Assembly: GCA_023251555.1 (NCBI GenBank)
Contig: JAHEYN010000005.1
Coordinates: 76,172 to 140,171, forward strand
Reading direction: 5' to 3'
DNA length: 64,000 nt
DNA from: Bacteroidota bacterium
GTDB taxonomy: Bacteria > Bacteroidota > Bacteroidia > AKYH767-A > JAHEYN01
Below the pieces are notes generated by a model. The model made no database searches and had not been told where the DNA came from. It was given only the letters and a program-made list of their open reading frames with translations. Below, piece after piece: positions 33,701 through 41,523 of the stretch. Numbering within the stretch: position 1 is the first letter of the stretch; the number at the start of each line of letters is the position of its first letter. The position numbers and the translations under genes are program-made.

Positions 33701-36700
33701 CAGGCGGGGGAGTCCTGTATACCGTCCCGGAGGATTGTCCCGGTTTTGCAGTTGCAGGCACCTCTGCCTGTGCAGGGGCAGGCTGTTCCTGCAGGGCGGA
33801 GGAATATTCCCGGGCCTGTGCCTCTTTCTTGTCTGCTGCATCCTGTTTTTCGGAAGACAAAGCAAGGAGGAGTCCGGCTTCCTCCTTTTTCTTTGCTGCG
33901 GCATCAGAATTCTTCTCGTAAGGAACAGCTGCAAAAAGCTGCTGGGCTTTTTGCTCAAGGGAGTCAGCCTGGTGTTGCAGCACCTGAGCCTCTTCCTTTG
34001 CCGATGCCGCCTGCTGCTGCCGGGAATACACCTTCTGATTTTCCTGCGGCGGAGCCACCTGTACCGAAATGCTTTCCTTCTTCTCCAGCAGTTTTACATA
34101 TTCCTGTTTCTCACCTGCCTCTTTTCTTTTTTCAGCAGCCTGGTTCTTAAGATTCAGCGCCGTGGCTGCAACTGCTTTTTTTTCTTCAGCATACACCACC
34201 TGGCTGGCTGATCCTGCTGCTTTTACCGCTTCTTCTTCGAGGTGTTCAGCTTCGCTCTCAAGACGTGCGGCATCTGCAAGGAGAACTGACGTATCCTTCG
34301 CGGTATATGTTACAGTCTGTGCGGCTGGAAGGGCTGAAGCCGGAACACTGCCGGTAATATTTTCCTGCTCAGCAGCGGGAGTTTGGGTAGTTCTACCCGG
34401 GTTTACGGCAACGGATTTTGACTCTGCTCCCGAAGCAAGGCCGGACGAAGACACCATGCGGACGGAGTCTTCAAGCTGGCGGGCGTGATTATATGCCATA
34501 TCGGCCTCTTCTATGCGTTTCCTGGCAAGGGCTTCAAGGTTATATGCCCTGAGAAGAATATTTTCCTTCTCGGACGGGCTTGCGGCAGCTTTGGCCTCTT
34601 CCTTTACAGCAGCCGCCTGACGTGCGAGCTCTACAGACTCGGCTCTTAAGTTTTCTGAAACTTCCTTCGCCTTACGGGATTCCTCGGCATAGAGGGCTGC
34701 TGTCTTCAAAGGCTGCGTGGGCGGTTCTTCTGCGGCAAGAGCAGATGCAGGAGCCATCCCGGAAGATTTTTCAAGATCCCCCGCATTGGCCATGGCAAAG
34801 TCAGCCTCTTTCTGTTTGATGGCTGCCTCCTGCCCTATCTCCTTGGCTTTCATATAACCAAGTTCAGCCTCTTTCACCGCCACCTCCGCCTCTGCTTTAA
34901 GCTTATTCGCAACCTCAAGCTGATCCTGGCGTTCCTTCTCATTTTTAATTCCGGGAAGAGAGGCGAGTATCTCCTGCGCCTGCTGCTCTTTTGCTTTTGA
35001 CAAACTCTCGATCCGCACGGCAGCCTCGTACGCCGCCTTTGTCTCACCCGATAATTTTTTTGCTTCTTCCCTGAGAAGAACCGCCTCATCAAATGCAGAC
35101 TGCACAATATCTTTGTTGGAAATGTCGGAGGATACTTTTTCACGGGACTTAAGAGGCTGTTCGGCAACAGCCTGAGGCTGCACAGAAGCAGCTTCTTCTG
35201 CGGCAGTGCCCTGTGCAGCGGGAGCCGGCGGGGTTACAGCACCGGCAGCCTGCGCTATCATGTCTCCTTTCACAAGGTTTACGGCAGGAGTCACATACAC
35301 TGTGCGGCCGTCCACATTTAGTGCAACCAGCTTGTCCTTGTATCCTCCCTCATATTTAAAAGTACTCCTCACTTCCTGCACCTGCTCGCCACCTCCTGCA
35401 GCAGTAACAGCAGAATCAGACACGGACTGGTTAAAATAATTTTTTACGATCATGTCTTCCCCGTCAGCGCTCTTACTAAGCAGAATTTCCTGGCGCATAG
35501 CCGTAATCTTATACTGGGGAGGAATGGTGATATTTTCAGAGTGAGGCAGGTACCCATCACTTTCAACCACAAACTTATATGTGCTGCTGGGCGGAAGTGT
35601 GAGCACATAGTTACCCGACTGGGGATCAGTCTTAAACAGTCCGACAAGCTTATTGTTGTCCATGGCAAAAACAGAAATCCTGGATTCCGTATTCACGGGA
35701 GTATCCCCGGAAAACAACTTGCCTTTGACAAGACTGTACTCCATAGGACGCTCAAGCAGCCTTATCTTAAACACCTGGACTTTACCGTATGCGCTTTCCC
35801 TGCCGGATGTGAAATAAGCTTCTCCGTCGTCCGAACCCGCCACAAGAAAGTAATCATCAAAAGGAGAGTTGATTGGAACACCCATATTCTCAGGCTCAGA
35901 CCACTTCATGGCCGCTGCGTCCCATACAGATTTGAAAATATCATATCCTCCCATGCTGTTATGTCCTTTGGAGCTGAAATAAAGCGTGGTACCATCAGGA
36001 GTAACGGAAGGGTACTCTTCGTCAGAAGCAGTATTCACAGGGGGACCGAGGTTCTGGGGTTTTACCCATTTATCCTGTGAGAACTTCAGCACGCGGTATA
36101 TGTCTCTCATACTCTTGCCGTCGTCCCCGAGGCTGGAATAGTACACTACTCCGCCCGAGAGATAGAGGGTTTTATTTGCGTCTCTTTTTTTATCCTGGGA
36201 AGTACGGTATATATCGGGCGTGGCAAGGACTTTACCGTTGTATTTATACAAATCATAAGCAGTATGGTAGGCATCCGACGGGACTTCCTGTTTCTCCGTA
36301 ATTTCGACAAATTGCTTCGCTCCCATGAATTGCTTTGCATTGTTACACATTTCGATCTGCCTGTCAGCCTGCAGCCTGTCGGCTTCATCCTTTTTCACCG
36401 ATTTCTGAAATTCCCGGAAAGAAGCGATTGCTTCATCAAACTGGTAGTTCTGGTGGTATGCTTTTCCAAGATAAAAATATACATCAGCGGGACGCCCGGT
36501 CATGGAGGCAGCCTTGCTCAGATAAGAAACCGCCTTGTTTTTATCCGGGTCAACATAAAGCAGGCATATTCCGCAGCGGTAGTTATATAAGGGGTCTTTG
36601 GGATAGAGGCTCAGGAGCTGGGTAAAAAGAGGGGCGGCGGCAACATAATCCTCTTTCTCAAAGAAACGGGATGCTTCCTTCTTAAGCTCTGCTTCGGAAC

Positions 36701-36785
36701 CGTATGTTGTCTGGGCTTTTGCCGGCAAGATGAGAATGGCTGATAAAATGGCAGAAAAGGCAAGACCGTGTATGCTGTGTTTCAT
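30723..36785 (-). CDS. Giant PorE-like envelope protein with tandem SPOR domains
   Basis: About 2020 residues. ATG 36785 gives a clean signal peptide (MKHSIHGLAFSAILSAILILPAKAQ) and sits ~40 nt after the promoter; upstream ATGs at 36818 and 36827 would spoil it. Order: TPR repeats (~25-150), PD40/WD40-like propeller (~200-360, for example EEYPSVTPDGTTLYFSSKGHNSMGGYDIF), a carboxypeptidase-regulatory-like fold (~375-470), then ~1200 residues of Ala/Glu/Lys/Ser-rich coiled coil, and two SPOR-type domains (~1773-1865, FKIQIGAFRNPIP; ~1927-2015, FRVQIGAFREKVP). The first three domains and their order match T9SS PorE, whose C-terminus is an OmpA-type peptidoglycan-binding domain; here SPOR domains, which also bind peptidoglycan, take that place. 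A periplasm-spanning peptidoglycan anchor is inferred. Two ~309-bp internal repeats are listed separately. Confidence 0.85.
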   Translation of the reverse strand: MKHSIHGLAFSAILSAILILPAKAQTTYGSEAELKKEASRFFEKEDYVAAAPLFTQLLSLYPKDPLYNYRCGICLLYVDPDKNKAVSYLSKAASMTGRPADVYFYLGKAYHQNYQFDEAIASFREFQKSVKKDEADRLQADRQIEMCNNAKQFMGAKQFVEITEKQEVPSDAYHTAYDLYKYNGKVLATPDIYRTSQDKKRDANKTLYLSGGVVYYSSLGDDGKSMRDIYRVLKFSQDKWVKPQNLGPPVNTASDEEYPSVTPDGTTLYFSSKGHNSMGGYDIFKSVWDAAAMKWSEPENMGVPINSPFDDYFLVAGSDDGEAYFTSGRESAYGKVQVFKIRLLERPMEYSLVKGKLFSGDTPVNTESRISVFAMDNNKLVGLFKTDPQSGNYVLTLPPSSTYKFVVESDGYLPHSENITIPPQYKITAMRQEILLSKSADGEDMIVKNYFNQSVSDSAVTAAGGGEQVQEVRSTFKYEGGYKDKLVALNVDGRTVYVTPAVNLVKGDMIAQAAGAVTPPAPAAQGTAAEEAASVQPQAVAEQPLKSREKVSSDISNKDIVQSAFDEAVLLREEAKKLSGETKAAYEAAVRIESLSKAKEQQAQEILASLPGIKNEKERQDQLEVANKLKAEAEVAVKEAELGYMKAKEIGQEAAIKQKEADFAMANAGDLEKSSGMAPASALAAEEPPTQPLKTAALYAEESRKAKEVSENLRAESVELARQAAAVKEEAKAAASPSEKENILLRAYNLEALARKRIEEADMAYNHARQLEDSVRMVSSSGLASGAESKSVAVNPGRTTQTPAAEQENITGSVPASALPAAQTVTYTAKDTSVLLADAARLESEAEHLEEEAVKAAGSASQVVYAEEKKAVAATALNLKNQAAEKRKEAGEKQEYVKLLEKKESISVQVAPPQENQKVYSRQQQAASAKEEAQVLQHQADSLEQKAQQLFAAVPYEKNSDAAAKKKEEAGLLLALSSEKQDAADKKEAQAREYSSALQEQPAPAQAEVPATAKPGQSSGTVYRTPPPEESEAPQPAAPAQQQPVDAVVLRREADNLESRAEELRKEASSLKNKKQAARKMQEADSLSALSVSKRLEDELKASAAESSGTPAGTTSAAQEPGAGDHSGGGQQQAAAARPSGKAKSTASESEHEAADVKLAIAGENQSGSGTAGQTVSSAESSPAPVTVSPSSASSAGSSPLSEEAAHLSGEAKVLEAKASDLRKEASSAKNKREAARKNTEADSLSALSVMMQQEAEAKLALAGENQSGSGTAGQTVSSAEPSPSPSPATVSSSSASSSGSPQLSEEAAHLSGEAKVLEAKASDLRKEASSAKNKREAARKNTEADSLSALSVMMQQEADAKLAFAGGNPQQGEPGGQTASASVSVSPEAAMQADSIMAEGKRLEQESESLARQSQEMFKGARRMSNPAEKDRAMKKASELNSKSIAAQQQSVEKITYAQQIKEGTAATAPAVSASAAGAEAPRTDEAVPVKTVSSQPVASQPSAPVRKTVRKKPQPEEVIIDPLKIDVTTPEYAQYVELKTEIMNEQESLDSTRAAADALDKEAKSYRAQVESYNATAQTAKSKQEKTQALDNVKMLESQAAVKQAGSDQLAAQAEQSEKELEAKRKDLSEQYNSLLKSSPAVEPPAVAVKDERVKENITPAAEAPAREQDREKQPAPSAGAIASREDVKAENASAADASVSGAVPASGLSPGDQQPSAAGINAEPVIALAAPAGGRKTPLAEGDVIKIVPNSTVSVYSAVSPIPLNPPLPPGLIFKIQIGAFRNPIPQDLFKGMQPLAGETSPNGLIRYTAGIFHAFDPADWAKNEVRQIGYKDAFVVAYYNGKRISIAEAKQFARNAPGQPAPAPQNIPPLPVVASNAESAGERTRVQAEPSPSPVPETPASEEQPVARRVAPPAASHNPLDIGGLVFRVQIGAFREKVPHDIVQKFLAIRRSGAIVNHPNAEGLNVFYAGVLKDFSVADALKNQAVEAGIADAFIVAFKDGKQISLEEAKSLSGGE
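32694..33311. repeat. Two tandem ~309-bp repeats inside the giant gene
   Basis: Copies at about 32694-33002 and 33003-33311 are nearly identical and encode a 103-residue coiled-coil unit (LSEEAAHLSGEAKVLEAKAS…DSLSALSVMMQQEA plus a Ser/Pro/Ala linker). The length is a multiple of three, so copy-number change keeps the frame. A third, diverged unit lies just beyond, near 33480-33640. Confidence 0.8.
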
Positions 36786-36831
36786 ACTTTTATGATGCAG
36801 TATCCTGCGTGATTCCATAATAATCATTCCA

Positions 36832-36863
36832 CAAAATTAATCTTTTCCTGACCGGGATTCAAC
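36832..36863 (-). promoter_or_regulatory. Candidate promoter of the PorE-like gene
   Basis: On the minus strand GTTG (36863-36860), 20-nt spacer, TAATTTTG (36839-36832). Transcription would start near 36825, which argues against the most upstream ATG at 36827. Confidence 0.5.
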
Positions 36864-36971
36864 ACCATATTAATTACAAATTAAATTTTAAAATGAATAT
36901 TACTGCCTTCTTTCAAAAAAAACTTTTCAACAAGATTACCAACCGGGAAAAAGAAAAGGGAGCGTATTGGT

Positions 36972-37457
36972 TTACATAGGAAACTTCCCGGTGAAGGTTT
37001 GTCCGCCTGAAATTCTTTCCCGGATCAGGGAAGCAACCATTTTATCAATGGGGAAGGTAAATTCCGCGGGGGCAATTTTTCCGGGCATAATCCAGCGAAA
37101 GGATTGAGCGCCTTCCTTCATCTCAGGAAAGTCAAACTTCTGCATGGATATTTTTTTAATGACAGGCTCTTCGGGTTCAGCCAGATAATAAACACTTAAC
37201 ACCTGTTGATTTTCATCAAACGCAGACACCTGGAAAAAGTCTGTAGTATAAAAATGTTCTTTCACTGATACCGCCTGCCCCAGTTCTTCCATACATTCAC
37301 GCTGCAGGCATTCAATAAGTCCCTCCCCGAATTCCAGCCCGCCGCCGGGGAACTTGGTAATCAGGTGCCCGTAACGGAATTCATCACTGGCAAGAATGGC
37401 TCCTTCCCTGCTGAAAACCAGAGCATAAACCCGGACATTGAATACTTTATTTTTCAT
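36972..37457 (-). CDS. NUDIX hydrolase
   Basis: 161-residue pyrophosphohydrolase of the NUDIX fold. The complete Nudix box is present (GGLEFGEGLIECLQRECMEELG, about residues 40-61; G-x5-E-x7-R-E-x2-E-E-x-G). The N-terminal half contains VRVYALVFSREGAILASDEF and the C-terminal half FRWIMPGKI. The substrate (nucleoside diphosphate derivatives or similar) cannot be inferred. It is a single gene between the giant gene and ilvE. The ATG is supported by the upstream non-coding stretch. Confidence 0.9.
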   Translation of the reverse strand: MKNKVFNVRVYALVFSREGAILASDEFRYGHLITKFPGGGLEFGEGLIECLQRECMEELGQAVSVKEHFYTTDFFQVSAFDENQQVLSVYYLAEPEEPVIKKISMQKFDFPEMKEGAQSFRWIMPGKIAPAEFTFPIDKMVASLIRERISGGQTFTGKFPM

Positions 37458-37610
37458 AAGACACTAAGAACCGCACTGACGCATACCATTGAGGTGCTGA
37501 TCCGCAGGCTCACAGCTGTGGTTTCCCGCAAGGCTGGCAAAGATAGGGGTAAGAGCCGTACAGGTATAAAAATTTATGCCGAAATATTTTTTGCATAAGT
37601 GAAATAGGAA

Positions 37611-37624
37611 TAGGATTTTTCCTA
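37611..37624 (+). promoter_or_regulatory. Small palindrome upstream of ilvE
   Basis: TAGGA-TTTT-TCCTA, 5-bp perfect arms, 30 bp before the ilvE ATG. It could be an operator; short, so weak. The rest of 37458-37653 shows nothing clear. Confidence 0.2.
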
Positions 37625-37653
37625 CTTTAGCAAAAGGCAGTAATATAATTTAT

Positions 37654-38721
37654 ATGACAGATACATTAAACATTGAAGTAACGGAGACTAAACATTCCCG
37701 CATCGGGGAAGTGAATCCTGAGAATATGCCTTTTGGAAAATATTTTTCAGATCACATGTTTATTGCAGATTACAGGGACGGGGAGTGGACTGACCTTAGG
37801 ATTGTTCCTTACGGGTCACTTTCCATGAGCCCTGCCATCTCTGCCCTGCATTACGGGCAATCCATCTTTGAAGGAATGAAGGCGCATAAAAGCGGACGGG
37901 GAGAAGTGCTTCTTTTCCGCCCGCTGGAAAACTTCAGGCGTTTCAATTCCTCTGCCGAAAGGATGTGCATGCCTGCCGTTCCCGAGAAAATATTTATGGA
38001 TGCCCTCATCCAGCTTGTCCGCCTCGACAGCAAATGGGTATTCCCCAACGACGGATGCTCCCTGTACATCAGGCCTGTGATGTTTGCCACCGATGAGTTT
38101 ATCGGGGTCAGGGAGTCCAGCACCTATCGCCTCATTATCTTTACATGCCCGGTTGGATTTTACTATAAGGAACCTGTCAAGGTACTTATAGAAACAAAGT
38201 ATGCCAGGGCTTTCGAAGGCGGTATCGGCTTCACGAAGGCTGCAGCCAACTATGGCATATCCCTCTACCCTACCCGCCTGGCAAGGGAGAAGGGCTATCA
38301 CCAGATTATATGGACTGACGCCAAAGAACATAAATACATTGAAGAGTCGGGTGTCATGAATGTAATGTTCGTTATCAATAATACGCTGATTACTCCAAGC
38401 CTTGCCGGGAAAACCATCTTACCGGGAAAAACAAGGGACACCATTATTGCCATTGCGAAAGACTGGAACATGAAGGTAGAAGAGCGGAAAATAAGCGTAA
38501 GCGAGATTATGGAAGCTCTGCAGCAACAGAAGCTGCAGGAGGCCTTCGGGGCAGGAACAGCAGCAACAGTGGCTCCCATCGCAGTGATCGGGTACAATGG
38601 AAAAGATTATATCCTTCCTCCCGCTACCGAAAACTCCTTTTCACAGCGGGTTGCAAAGCATCTTACACGTGTCCGCAAGGGGGAAGAAGCTGACATACAT
38701 AATTGGGTTTTCAAGGTATAA
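37654..38721 (+). CDS. ilvE: Branched-chain amino-acid aminotransferase
   Basis: 355-residue class IV PLP enzyme that interconverts Leu, Ile and Val with their 2-oxo acids using 2-oxoglutarate/Glu. Typical elements: PALSALHYGQSIFEGMKAHKS-type N-terminal strand (LSMSPAISALHYGQSIFEGMKA), LLFRPLENFRRFNSSAERMCMP, the PLP-lysine region EGGIGFTKAAANYG, and YIEESGVMNVMFV, GAGTAATVAPI at the C-terminus. Length and order fit the bacterial BCAT of Bacteroidota. Single gene; a weak GTGCG/CGCAC hairpin (38750-38765) lies after its stop. Confidence 0.95.
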   Translation: MTDTLNIEVTETKHSRIGEVNPENMPFGKYFSDHMFIADYRDGEWTDLRIVPYGSLSMSPAISALHYGQSIFEGMKAHKSGRGEVLLFRPLENFRRFNSSAERMCMPAVPEKIFMDALIQLVRLDSKWVFPNDGCSLYIRPVMFATDEFIGVRESSTYRLIIFTCPVGFYYKEPVKVLIETKYARAFEGGIGFTKAAANYGISLYPTRLAREKGYHQIIWTDAKEHKYIEESGVMNVMFVINNTLITPSLAGKTILPGKTRDTIIAIAKDWNMKVEERKISVSEIMEALQQQKLQEAFGAGTAATVAPIAVIGYNGKDYILPPATENSFSQRVAKHLTRVRKGEEADIHNWVFKV

Positions 38722-38795
38722 ACCCGGACAGATTAATATGCAGAGAGCAGTGCGGTAATACGCACACTTTCCCCCACCGGGATCAGAAAGAATTT

Positions 38796-39650
38796 TTATT
38801 CCACCACCACCACGAGGTATTTTGAGATACTCCAGAAATCTTCAGGATTGGTGATATTAAGTTCCTCCACCTTATTCTCTCCTTTAAAACTGTACGTTCC
38901 GGAAGGATGAGTTGTAATAAACTTTGCTTTCCTGCAGGCAAGGGGAATGGATGTGGTAGCAGTAATATCTATTCTGGTAAAGTACTCCTTGTTAAAATCA
39001 TCTTTCAGCTTTTCCGCACGGCCCATACCGATAAAGCCTCCCTCCCTCGTGAGGACGCCATGGGCTTTTAACTCTTTTACCGTTCCGAAAACATAATAAG
39101 CCGTATTGAGCTTTTCGGACTTCTCTCCGGACTCGGCCACACGCTCGTTATATGCCGTGAAGAGCTCTTTCAGTGCGCTGTTCAGGTTTGTGACCTCTTC
39201 TTTTAACGATGCTATTTCAGCATCTTTTTCCTCTACCTGCCTGGTAAGATGGCCTACCATTTTCTCCAGTTCATCAATACGGACATGAGCCTTTTTCAGC
39301 CGGCCGCTCAGTGCGTTTATTTTCTTTCTGTTGAATTCCATAAGGTCATACATGGCCTTAATATCATCAAGGATCTGGTCCTTCTGATTTTTCTGAAACT
39401 CAGGGTCTTTGGAGCTTACCGTGAGAATCTTCTCTTTCTCTTTAACCATATCAAGGTTGTCCTGTATCTCATTGAATGCCTTCACAAACTCAGTAAGCGT
39501 AGAATCTTTTGTTCTTACTTTTCCTTTCAGTTCGGTGTTCACGCCGCTGAGGCTGTCAGCAAGAGGATTAGGCTCTTCTTTACCGCCCATATTGCAGGCA
39601 GCAAAAGACAAGAGGGAAGAGACAAGGATTAATTTAAAACCGGTTTTCAT
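38796..39650 (-). CDS. Lipoprotein with coiled coil, conserved hypothetical
   Basis: 284 residues. Signal peptide MKTGFKLILVSSLLSFAAC with lipobox SFAAC puts it at the envelope. Residues ~60-170 are a long heptad-rich coiled coil (EKMVGHLTRQVEEKDAEIASLKEEVTNLNSALKEL), followed by a compact C-terminal beta domain (~180-284, AYYVFGTVKELKAHGVLTREGGFIGMGR … FTRIDITATTSIPL). This arrangement is common in Bacteroidota lipoproteins of unknown function. It lies 41 bp downstream of the DUF885 gene on the same strand and may be co-transcribed. Function unknown. Confidence 0.85.
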   Translation of the reverse strand: MKTGFKLILVSSLLSFAACNMGGKEEPNPLADSLSGVNTELKGKVRTKDSTLTEFVKAFNEIQDNLDMVKEKEKILTVSSKDPEFQKNQKDQILDDIKAMYDLMEFNRKKINALSGRLKKAHVRIDELEKMVGHLTRQVEEKDAEIASLKEEVTNLNSALKELFTAYNERVAESGEKSEKLNTAYYVFGTVKELKAHGVLTREGGFIGMGRAEKLKDDFNKEYFTRIDITATTSIPLACRKAKFITTHPSGTYSFKGENKVEELNITNPEDFWSISKYLVVVVE

Positions 39651-39691
39651 AATAATTGTATTTATCGGGTTATCTGTAAATAGTTTTTGAT

Positions 39692-41443
39692 TCAGGGGTT
39701 CAGCATCATCTCACGGATATATTTTACCGGGGCGCTTCCGTAACTGAGAAATTGTTCATGGAATTTCTTAAGACTGAAGTTATTTCCTTCACGGCGCTTC
39801 AGTTCATTTCTCAGTTCATATATCTCTGTAAATCCTGTGAAGTAACAGCACAGCTGCACCTGGGTAAGAGTAACCCTTTTCCATTTCCCTGCAGCCTCCG
39901 CCCTTTGCTGGAACGCCTCCCTGGTAAGGAGTTCTATCGCATCTTCCCTGCTCATTCCCAGCACATGCACGCTGTAATCAAGAATGGTATTGCAAACCGA
40001 GCGAAGATGCCACTTGTAATACATCAGCCACATTTCCGGGGAATTATCTCCAAAACCATTCTCCAGCATCATGCGTTCCCCGTACACTGCCCATCCTTCT
40101 ATCATCGCACTGTTTCCGAGTATGGCTTTGATAATATCAGGGGACTGGTTCGCATAAACAAGCTGTGTATAATGCCCGGGGACGGCCTCATGGGTATTAA
40201 GGATGCGCAGGATGTAACGGTTATATTCCCGGAGATAACTCTCGGCCCTTTCCTTGTCCCATGCGGCCATAGAACCCACGTTGTAATATGTTTTACCGTT
40301 TTTCTCATAGGGGCCCGGGGATGAGACGGATGCTCCCGCCACGCCCTGCATATAAGCAGGCTCTTTCCTTACCACGAGCGGCTTTGAAGGATCGATTGCT
40401 AGCAGGTCATTTTCCCTGATAAACTTCTCAAGCAAAGGTATCTGCGCCTCAATGGCAAGCTGGAAAGAATCCCTGCTGACATGGTCCAGTGAAATGCGGT
40501 CAATCACCGTCCTTATCAGTTCAAGCTCATCCACGGGGGCTTTTTTATCGCCCCGGGAATATTTCGGCCAAAGCTGCTTTGCCAGCTTTGCCATCTCTGC
40601 ATGAAGCTCTTCTTTTCGCTTCAGTGCACGCTGGTATATCTCTTCGGCCGTGAAGGAGGAAACCATTTCATATTCAAACTTCTTGAGGTACAGCTTTTTC
40701 CCCAGCCTGAAATCGCGGGGGTGGCTGTTGTCTGTTTTCTTCAGCCAGGCAATGTAACTTCTTACAGCCTTCGCACACTGCACTGCCCTTTCTGAGAAAT
40801 CTTTCTTTTCGACGGGAGTAAGCGAGGATGACCGGAGCGAATCAAGCATATCTTTCTCAAACATGGAAATATTTCCCTCGTTCTGCTCTATGGCAAGGGC
40901 AGTATGCTCAAGTGAAGGATTTTTAATATTATGCACCGCAGCATCATAATACTGCGGAACTTTTTCCATGCGCCCGTACAACGCCCTCAGCCGGCCGGAA
41001 AGGGAGTCGTGAGTCCCTCCAAGTATCAGCGCAAAACCTTCTCCCACGTTATATGATGCAGGATTCCATTCATAAGCCTTCAATTCGATGATCCCCCAGA
41101 GCGTGGCGGCAAGATGGTTTTCGATCAGGTAATAATCAGTACAGTTTTTCGGGGAGAGTTTTTTAGGATCAAAAGTATACAGGGAGTCCATCCATGCTTT
41201 GCAGAAATTCACCTTCTTTGTCCTTGCTTCGGGATAGGACACCTCAAGGATGTCGTCATACTCATGGCGGCCGAGCGAAGATGCCCACTCCGGGCTGTGC
41301 CTCCAGAGGTCTTCAACAAAATTCCCGCACATTTTCTCAAAAGCAGTATCCCGGGAAACAACGGAAGCGGGATCGGTGGCCGAAGGAGTGCGCCCGCAGG
41401 AAAGCATAACTAATAAAGAAAGTACTGCCGGAATTTTTTTCAT
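39692..41443 (-). CDS. DUF885 family lipoprotein (predicted metallopeptidase-like)
   Basis: 583 residues from ATG 41443 (MKKIPAVLSLLVMLSCGRT, lipobox LVMLSC). The frame is open 31 codons further upstream, but those codons overlap the promoter region and the divergent gene. The DUF885 hallmark HEAVPGHYTQLVYA (about residue 450), RMMLENGFGDNSPEMWLMYYKW and GEEILRKA-type spacing indicate a helical zinc-peptidase-like fold with an HExxxGH variant. Members are annotated as putative dipeptidyl or carboxypeptidase-like enzymes. Divergent from an S9 peptidase gene 80 bp away, so peptide uptake or degradation is a plausible shared theme. Confidence 0.9.
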   Translation of the reverse strand: MKKIPAVLSLLVMLSCGRTPSATDPASVVSRDTAFEKMCGNFVEDLWRHSPEWASSLGRHEYDDILEVSYPEARTKKVNFCKAWMDSLYTFDPKKLSPKNCTDYYLIENHLAATLWGIIELKAYEWNPASYNVGEGFALILGGTHDSLSGRLRALYGRMEKVPQYYDAAVHNIKNPSLEHTALAIEQNEGNISMFEKDMLDSLRSSSLTPVEKKDFSERAVQCAKAVRSYIAWLKKTDNSHPRDFRLGKKLYLKKFEYEMVSSFTAEEIYQRALKRKEELHAEMAKLAKQLWPKYSRGDKKAPVDELELIRTVIDRISLDHVSRDSFQLAIEAQIPLLEKFIRENDLLAIDPSKPLVVRKEPAYMQGVAGASVSSPGPYEKNGKTYYNVGSMAAWDKERAESYLREYNRYILRILNTHEAVPGHYTQLVYANQSPDIIKAILGNSAMIEGWAVYGERMMLENGFGDNSPEMWLMYYKWHLRSVCNTILDYSVHVLGMSREDAIELLTREAFQQRAEAAGKWKRVTLTQVQLCCYFTGFTEIYELRNELKRREGNNFSLKKFHEQFLSYGSAPVKYIREMMLNP

Positions 41444-41460
41444 AAATAATATATTTTGCT

Positions 41461-41468
41461 GCAAGGTA
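41461..41468 (-). promoter_or_regulatory. Candidate -7 box of the DUF885 gene
   Basis: TACCTTGC on the minus strand (one mismatch to TAnnTTTG), 17 nt before the ATG, within the 80-bp divergent spacer shared with the S9 peptidase gene. Confidence 0.3.
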
Positions 41469-41523
41469 CATTTTTTCGAAAAATTGTTGTTATGTTTAAC
41501 CTGTATTTGAAACTCCACAGCCC

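Noticed and set aside
30900..36600. Many plus-strand reading frames (up to 264 codons) opposite the giant gene
   Set aside because: They are antisense to a low-complexity, GC-rich coiled-coil coding region that lacks stop codons by composition. No family features, signal peptides or promoters support them.
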